Part shown: positions 10,481 to 19,637 of the stretch, one piece after another
Position numbering within the stretch: the first letter of the stretch is position 1
How the letters are laid out: the number at the start of each line of letters is the position of its first letter
NCBI RefSeq assembly: GCF_008831285.2
Contig: NC_045144.1
Span: 9,401,886 to 9,465,885, forward strand
DNA from: Nymphaea colorata
Taxonomy: Eukaryota > Streptophyta > Magnoliopsida > Nymphaeales > Nymphaeaceae
Length of the DNA: 64,000 bases
Direction: 5' to 3'
Notes under the pieces: model-generated
What the model saw: only the letters and a program-made list of their open reading frames with translations
Told to the model about the DNA's origin: nothing
Databases searched by the model: none
Made by a program: the position numbers and the translations under genes

Positions 10481-12469
10481 AAATTAATCGCTATCTGCAT
10501 TATCATGCATAAAGCACACAATTTTGCAGGAATTGGTGATTTAGTGCTCATCTGCTGGCTAGGATGAGCAGGGCGACATTGATATCAGTTTCCAAAAGCA
10601 GACCAACAAAAAGGATATGGAGGTGGCAGAGTTGTTTATATTTTCAATTTTCAAAAGGGAAAGTTGAAACAGTTGGTGCTTAAGAGAGGTGAATGAATAA
10701 AGAAATCAAGAAAAAGTACGAATTAAAATCATATCCTATAGACCAGATATAACATACCCATGCAGCAAAAAATTATACAAATTATCTTACAATACAAATC
10801 AAGAAGCTAGCCTGTGGAGGTATCTCAATCTGAAGCTGTTCATTTTCTTCTTGGCATGAAGACCAGGTCATATATTGGCAATAATGATATGATATTTCAC
10901 CCATTTCTAAATAATACAACAATTTCTCCATAAAAAAGAAAAGACAGACCAGGGGTATGTACAATCAGATAAGTATTAGAAAATCTTTTAAAGAGTTTCA
11001 GATTACTGCAATTAGCAAAACTGCTGTAGCAGCTGCTCTTCGTTCATGAAAAGAGCAGCTTAGCTCATGAACTCCCAGCTCTTCAGGTAGGGACTACTTG
11101 TAAATATTAGTAAACTAGACATCATGAGTATGCAGCCATGAGCTCTACCCCATACCATGAGGCTTAGATGAGGTTGAATGTCGACTAGCTAAACAATAAA
11201 ATAAAAAATAATTAAAAAAAGAAAAGAAAAGTAGAAAATAGATATATACTTAGACTGAAGGAAAAAACATCTTCCTAGATATGCTTGAAAGAAGGAAAGA
11301 ACCATGACACCAAGTCCCTTGGCAGCAACTAACTATTAGTCTATCCAAAAAAATAGTTGCATTATAAAATTAAAGTTGTGGATTTTTGTAAAGAATCTTA
11401 CGATAAATGAATTCAACATTGAACAATGGTTATATGACCCAAGAGAAACTATACACATAAACTCACAAACAAACACAGACACACATAAAAGATAATAAAG
11501 ACCACAAGAAAGACATAATGAAGTTGAGATCATTTACCATGTCGGACAAAGGTTTGATTATTAAGATGGCATACCATAGCATGTCTGAAGTTGTATAAGG
11601 CAAAGTAACAAATGTCAACTACAAGTTAAGAATATTATAAAAAGAAACATGATACCTCAGTCCCCATTCTTGACAGCCAAAATATTACAACATTTCAGTT
11701 CATATTGCTTAAATATTATGAGTGTTCTTCTTTATCATTATTTTTTCTTTTACATATTTTGCTCTTGAGTTCTACTCTGTAATAATTTAATTTAGCCAAA
11801 ATTTTCCCAACAAAAACATACTGGTGGTACATCTCAAAAATAATTATAATTTGGCTGCCAACATTTTGTAGAAACTTCAGCCAAAATATCACAATATTTC
11901 TGTTCATGTTGCTCAAATATTTTGGTGTTCTCTCTCTCTCTCTTCTTTCTTACATATTTTTCTTCTAACTCTTTAATCAGGTAAGGTATGCCAAAAATTT
12001 CCCAATGAAAACACGGTACATCTCAAAATGTCATTATAATTTGGCTGCCAGCATTTTCTTGAAACTGCTGTCTGGTATTAGGCGGACAGGTCATACCTGA
12101 CAAAATCTAGAAATGGAGTACCGAGATACGTTCAATTGCATATAGAAAGAAAAGATCCAGCAGATTGCTAGGACATCCTACGATGCACTCCTACTATATC
12201 GAGCTTTTTGGCACAATCTTTCCAAACTAAACATTCAATACCAAATTGTATGGATGCAATTTCTCAGTATTTATTATTTATTTCTTTTCCCCATTGTATC
12301 AGAAGGTATTTTTCGTAAAATGCTGATTGCTAAGGGAACACAGTCACAAGAGATTTTGAAGCATTATATATATGAATTTCTAGATTCATCCACTGCATGT
12401 AGTTAGGAAGCACAAAGTAGTATTAGCATTCAGATGCAGATTAGGATTACAATTCTCATCGTCTTTTAC
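10481..12469. other. Non-coding stretch, no gene seen
   Basis: AT-rich DNA between element B and the third methyltransferase exon. If the gene continues leftwards this is intron. I looked on the minus strand for the remaining SpoU motif-3 exon and did not find it. The only structure is a diverged tandem pair at 11676-12070. Confidence 0.6.
11676..12070. repeat. Diverged tandem duplication, ~200-bp unit
   Basis: Two consecutive copies start gccaaaatat(t/c)acaa(c/t)atttc(a/t)gttcat (about 11679 and 11879) and end ...ttataatttggctgcca(a/g)cattttnt. Divergence is high, so it is old. Confidence 0.75.
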
Positions 12470-12531
12470 CTATGCTCATTTCCAACAACTATAGCAGTTG
12501 GAATGGTCCAGTCTATATCATGAATGGAAAC
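12470..12531 (-). CDS. Methyltransferase exon c (SpoU motif 2)
   Basis: 62 nt. Acceptor CATACAG^GTTTCC, donor CATAG^GTAAAAG. Encodes [20 protein letters not shown] plus two bases of the next codon. [10 protein letters not shown] is the SpoU motif that binds the cofactor loop. The intron separating it from exon b is about 7.85 kb. Confidence 0.9.
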
Positions 12532-15500
12532 CTGTATGATTGGCAATAAGACTATTATCAGAAATACAAATAAAAATTAGTGAATGACAAAACATGAATA
12601 CAAGTCAGGCTGCAGACATGCTGTATCTGGAGATCTGCAAATACATGGACTAACCATTCAAATGTGATCAGTGTTAAGAATTATGGTCCAGTATCCCTAT
12701 AGCAAACATTGTAACAGAATTCAGCTGATTTTGACATTCAAACATCACATATGCCGAGAAACTGCACATAAATCAGAGGTATGACAGCCATTTCAACTGG
12801 AGTTCCTTTTTCAGCATCTAGGTGCAATTCTCAGCTGGTCAATCTGCTCCACTGATTTATAGATTTTGGTTCTCTTTCACTAATCATTTAGCTCCTGAAC
12901 ATGCTGAAGTGTGCACACACACACACATATCATTTTAAAAAATATTGGTTTTGAGTTTATCAACAAGGATCTTCCAGCTATTAATCAGGAAGTTTGTTTT
13001 TCCCAAGATTCAAAAAAGAAAAGAAAAAAATACAAAGTTCTGAATTTTCTACTGATTTTCTTACAAAAGCATTGATGGAAAAGATAACTAAAGTGTTAAA
13101 AGAAACATCTAAAGTTTAAAAATAAAAACAAAAATTCCCTAAAAGACGTGATCTTTTCATTTTTTTTGTGTTGTTAAAATGTCATGATTTTTTCACATTT
13201 GTACTTTTTCTATTTCCCCTTTTTATTTTCTTTAGATGGAAATATTTGTGACAATCATGTGTGCTTGCTTGGTGTACATAAATGAAAAAAACCAGTCTCA
13301 TTTTGGGATTATTTTTCAGGTCTTTACCCCTTCTTAGGATTCCATCAATCCCAAGGTAGGAGAATCGTAGCTTAGTGGCAAATAGAAAGAAGGGGAGGGG
13401 AGAGAGAAAAAGTATGTGAGAGAGTGGGAGAGGAAAAAGGAGGCTAAAAAATCAAACCTATCTGTTATATGCACACACACACACATATAAAAGGATGATG
13501 ACCAAATCAAATCATGTCGAGGTTCTTAGCATGGCCATTTTGTTCATTTCATTCTTTTATGAAAACTTGATCCTTTAAGGCTTGAATAAGTAGAGAATAG
13601 GGAGGCACTCATGTCTGAAATTCCTCACATATAACAATGCTAAATTAAAATAGATGAATGGGATAGTAGATTCATACTAAAGAAATGATGTAGATGATAT
13701 CGAGGTAATCAAGTCTTAAAACAAATGTGAAATCTGAAAATTAGCAGTAAAATGATCCACGCCTTCCTATCTTCAGGAGGGGTTAATAAATCTAATATGT
13801 ATACACCAACAGACAAAAATCATTTGATTTAGTTGTTTTGTTTGGAAGCCCCACCTCTGCCAAAAGGAAGTAGGTTCCTCTGAACAACCGCCATACAAAT
13901 GACTGGCATACAACACACATATAGGTGAATAATAGAACTCACAATGACCAATATTGTTCTCGGCAATCTCCTGGGAAGACTTCCTAGGACAACCATTTAA
14001 AACCCAACGATGCGAGACTCGACTCGTCTATTGTTGACTCATGACTCAATAGGCCAACTCGGTGACTCGGGTTGGGTTTTATTAACTATTGTTTTGAATG
14101 CAAAAGAATATACTATTTATCATTTAAACATAAAAAACATTGTAAAACAACAAATACATAAATGAGAAATAAATCAACCTAACAACAAGTAATAAATAAG
14201 TTATATTTAATCATGTGATAACACGAATCAGACAACCAAGTTGTTGCTCATACTTTATAATTGCATAACTTCAACACAACTGAGTAGCAAGAATCAATGA
14301 AACATTAAAAACACTATACTCAACATTTACAACTACCCAATAGTTAACAAACATAACATTTATGTTTATACTTTATACTATACACTGTAAAACTAAAAGT
14401 CCAAAGGGTCAATGCTCTAACTTTTCATTTGCAATATGGAAATTTAATAAATGGACAATAATTCTATATCCTTATATTCCAATAATTTAGAAGATTCAAA
14501 GTCAAAAATTAAGTAATTAAATAGTTAGCAAGCAAATCACTTCGTTGCATTGAGTCAAACAAGTTTTGGCAGAGCCTACCGAGTTCTACTGAGTTAAACC
14601 AAGATTTGGCCTAGTCAAGCTGAGTCATGGCCAAGTCCAACAGATTCATAGCAGAGTCACATGGAGCTTCAATAAAAAGTGAGTTCCCTAGTGGGTTGAT
14701 CTGGTAGGGGGCCAAGTCGAGCCGAGTCAACCAAGTTAATGAGTTAACTCGGCAAGTTTTAAAAGCTGTTATAAGAAGCTTTCTAAAATTTTGGTTTTTT
14801 GGGAAACAAAAAAAAGGTAAAAGTATAAGGATGACAGAAAAATGAAGAGAACATGAGTTTCTACTTTTTCTTTTACAATGAAAGGAAGGAAAACACAAGA
14901 ATGCAGATCTAAGCAGCATACCTTTCTAAAGAAAAGAAGAAAATTTTGTTATATTATGTGATAATATCATGAAATGTATTTTCCAATGATATTTTGAAGA
15001 CGTTGCAACATTTTTCTGATATATCATCTAGACTAAAAGTCACAATATTTTCAAAAATATTAGAGATATTTGTAATATTTGTGACAGATCGAAATAAGAA
15101 TTTCAGTGACACTTAGGAAGTAATCATCCCAAAAAATTGAGGCCTTTGATGGCCCACAAAAGAAGGCCCATCAAAGGCTGTTATCTACTTTCAGAGAACG
15201 TCTCTGTATCAATCCAAAACCACCTATTTAGTTTGTGGGGAAACTACTAGAGTGCCAGTTGGGATCAACAAATTACCAGAATATAATGTCTACTGAAGAT
15301 TTTTTTATGACTCACAAACCAATAGCTGAAATCTACAGGCTCAAAAGAACACATTCTTGTAAAAAAGAATACAACTGAAGGGTAGATCTTCAATTATGCT
15401 GAACATGTCTCTACTTCAAACTGGTCAAGATCTGTGTCACATGGGTGCAGCTACAAATATAGATATGGAAAATGGGTGCAAGCAAGTATAAAAACTTGGG

Positions 15501-15955
15501 TAAAGGGACACTGCTATGCTATGTAACAAGGACACATCAGAAAACCTGATGCACCCACGTTGACACACCCAAACACAGGTGTGGGTTTAGACTCAACCTC
15601 ACCACATTCAATGTCGTGTCAAGTGAGTCAATGCACACGTGGCTATTTTCTTCCGTGTATAGTCTTAGCTGGATCTACTTTGTTCCCTGTTTTTAAGTAA
15701 ATAATAAAATTTTAATTCAATGGCGACTCTCTCCTCCTGCTGCTGTATCGTCACATCTTTGAGAAACCCCATCGGGTTCTTCCAATCAATCGGCATCCAA
15801 ACAGCAACATCACCAGTAACCCTCTTCCCTTGGCCACTGCTGCCTTTTGAGAGAAAGTTAAGGTACATTCTTCCTCCCCCTTTCTCGCCTCTTTTCCTCT
15901 CTCACAGATGTCACCCAACACTCTCTTTCTTGTACACTGGCAACCAATCTTGTTG

Positions 15956-16003
<48 letters not shown>

Positions 16004-16459
16004 GATAGACAGAGTCACCACCAGAGACTCCTTTGACTGCTCCTGCTCTCTCAATTATGGGCACAGGTCCATTGTCAATTTATTCAGTCTTTTTCAGAAA
16101 ATGAATGAAATTGGTTAGTCCCTTCTATGATTGTGAATTTTTTAACCAATTTGTCCCTGAAATCATTTTTATCTTTATAGTTAGACTTCAAATTTTTATT
16201 TTCCTTACTTTTGGCATATTCATTATACCTTGCTATAAAAGGTAAATTAATTTTGTGACTGTCGGTGGCACATGCACATGCCTAAAAGGGTGCCACACCT
16301 GTTTCCACATAGATAGACACAAGTGTAGGTATGGGACATGGCTTGGATGCAGTACACTCGATTTTTTTTTTTTTTTGCTATATTTTAATATTTTTTGTTT
16401 AATAATCTATATTCTATGAATATAAATAATGAACATATATGTTTGTTTGCTTAAAAGAT

Positions 16460-16490
<31 letters not shown>

Positions 16491-16726
16491 GGTTTCTACC
16501 AGCGAGGTTTTCTCAGATATTATTTTGACAAAGTTGGTTTTTGGGAAAATCTCAGCATTAAAAAAATGAAAAAAGTAAAAAATTAGGTAAACATAAGATA
16601 AATGAAAAAACTATGGATGCAGTACACTCGAGTATTTTTTTTTTTGCTATATTTTAATAATTTTTGTTTAATAATCTATATTCTATGAATATAAATAATG
16701 AACATATATGTTTGTTTGCTTAAAAG

Positions 16727-16771
<45 letters not shown>

Positions 16772-19258
16772 GGTTTCTACCAGCGAGGTTTTCTCAGATA
16801 TTATTTTGACAAAGTTGGTTTTTGGGAAAATCTCAGCATTAAAAAAATGAAAAAAGTAAAAAATTAGGTAAACATAAGATAAATGAAAAAACTAATCAGA
16901 AGACAAAAAATATCCAACTAAAATGGTAAACTTCTAAAAATGATTTTTCCTGACGATGAAAATAATGAAAAATTTTCAGTTCAAGTTTAAACTTAAAATT
17001 TGACAATGTCAACCATTGTCACAAAAAATGTGTACGGATATTACACGGCGAGGAATTTCTCGAGTATAATATGGCAAAGTTATATGTCTCGGGAATATCT
17101 CGAGAAAATCTTGGTAATTTTTTAAAAAATTTAAAACAATTAATAAATCCTAAAAATTATAAAAAAATAAAAAATGAGAAAAAAAAGCGTACAATATGCA
17201 TATAATACGTGGATTTTATTTTCTTCCATTTAAAAAAAAAACATTTTTTTCACGTCTTATACATCCTACTGTGTTTTGGAGTATTATACATGTTTTTTTC
17301 GAATAAGACGCATTTTTCGTGACATTGATGTCAACTAAAAGTAACATTTAACAATCACAAGATGATGAAGGATATCCAATATAGCAAACTGACAAAGTCA
17401 CAAAAATGTTGCACGGTGGTCTCCCTCCCTCTCACATCACTAAGCAACACCCAACCTTCCATGGTGAAAATGAGGGCTTAGAATTAATAATCCTATCTTA
17501 AGTTTCTCTTTTACCACTAAAATGGAAATCCTAGTTCAGAAATGCCCTTATTCAGCCACTTTTTAACATACAATGTCACTTTTTTAAAAAGTAAAATGCA
17601 TGTGTTTTAAAGGTTTCAAAATGGCTAGACATCCCCATTTCAGCGTGTTACTGAAATATACAAAAGAATCACAATAAAATATTTTTTATGATATTTTCAA
17701 ATATTGCATCCTTTTCTCTTTTTTTTCATTTTTTCTTATCAATATCGTGACATTTTCGAAAACATTGTGATATTTGTGGTGATGATATGTGTGTGTGCAT
17801 GTGTGGACATACACATACATGCGAATAGTCAAGACATGAACAAAAACACACTTTACAACAGTCACAACTATAGAGTTTTAAGCAGTGTGTATCGCACAAT
17901 ACGGGACCGTATCGTACGATACGTATCGTCTCGTTTACAAAATAAAATACGATACACCCTTTGTATCGTAAATAAGGGTGTATTGTGTTTGTATCGTACG
18001 ATACGCCCCGTATTGTACGATAAGGGCAGATTTCAAAAAGGGGGGCTCGAATCCCCCTTTTTCGAGTTTTCTTTATGAAAACCCGCCCCTTCTTCATTTC
18101 TAACCTAGAGATTGTGCCGTTGTGGAGGGAAATCATCGATTTCCACCGTTAAAGCATCAATTTTTACCATGAAATCATCGATTAAACCATGGATTTGTGC
18201 GTGGGTGGCTGATTCCAGTTGGGAGGAAAGTGGTTTTTTAAAATCATGAAGATGAAGATGAAGAAGAAGATGGAGATGAGGATGAGAATGAATATGATGA
18301 AGAATTGAAGACTATGAATGAGACTCGAGCATTATGTAATTGTTGACTTGTTGTGCTTTCTAGAGTGATATTGTTATGAATTTCGATGTTTACGAATGAT
18401 GAACCATAACTTTATAGCAATAATAAGTCTATCATTTTGTAAAACATGTTTTTTATGAAGAACATATTATTCTTGATTTTTATTGATTTTTTATGAACTT
18501 TTCGAATTTTTTTCCTATTTTTTCTGATTTATTAAAAAAAACGATACGGTTACGATATGTTACGATATTTTACGATACTACGTATCTTAAAACCATATCG
18601 ATACGGCTTACGATACGCCTTTTACAACATTGGTTTTAAGAGCATAAAAAGACAACATTCTTAGCAAATTAAAAGAATACTAAAAAGTTTTGAGAAAGAA
18701 AATTCAAGACCAGTCCAGTGCATTGGCTCTAACTTGTAACAGCACATTTTTTATCATGTCCAGACCACGTCCCATAACACGATGTGGCAGCATGCTTTGT
18801 GATTTAGGCCAATAAAATGATCATGAGATCCCACCTAAATCACGTAGCAATTGGGTTGTCTTTACTTATTTACTTATTTATTTATTTATTTATTTATTTT
18901 GTGTGTGTGTGTGTAAGGACTCATATTAGGTCCCACCACTAAGCTAGTGAGCATGGTGGATGATTCCAAACTAGAGATCATAAATGTGTTTATGTTTTGT
19001 TGAATAGAAAAACACATTCAATGTAGTTACTTTTTATACAAATAACTATTTTTCTAGAAGTTGAAATATTCACAGCTTAGCTTGCACAAAACCTTAATAG
19101 TAACAAACTCAACTTTTTTCGATAAACTAATTTGATTTAAAGTATGTTCCATAATAAAAAAAGATTCAAAAGCATATCACAGGCTTGGATTTCACGAAAA
19201 ACATCATTTGGCATGGTCCCCACCAGGACCTAATATGAAGCCTAAATGAAAGGCCTCA

Positions 19259-19292
<34 letters not shown>

Positions 19293-19605
19293 GAATATCG
19301 GTCTATGGCAAATACCGTATGTGAGTTAAAATGGCTGAAATCACTAATTGCTGATCTTCGTGTTGATGTTCATGAGCCAGCTATCTTATTTTGCGACAAT
19401 CAGGCTGCCTTACATATTTCAAGCAATCCGGTGTTTCATGAGCGCACAAAACACATTGAAATAGACTGTCTAGTTGTGCGCGACTGCGTTACTTCTGGTT
19501 TCATCAAAACAGCCTACATATCAACCAAAAACCAAATTGCAGACATATTCACCAAGTCCCTAAATCGAGATGAGTTCAATTTTCTCAAGGCCAAACTGGT
19601 TGCAC

Positions 19606-19637
<32 letters not shown>

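Noticed and set aside
10531-10600. Candidate final SpoU exon (minus-strand DINVALLILASR)
   Set aside because: Superficially like motif 3 but lacks the conserved order of residues, and an in-frame stop follows at once.
18035-18062. Rho-independent terminator
   Set aside because: A G/C stem with T-run looks like one, but this is nuclear plant DNA inside a transposon; treated as a simple hairpin.
19243-19610. Copia RNase H fragment as cargo of the adjacent Tourist-like MITE
   Set aside because: The MITE has its own complete ends and TSD at 19242-19245; the copia fragment lies outside it.
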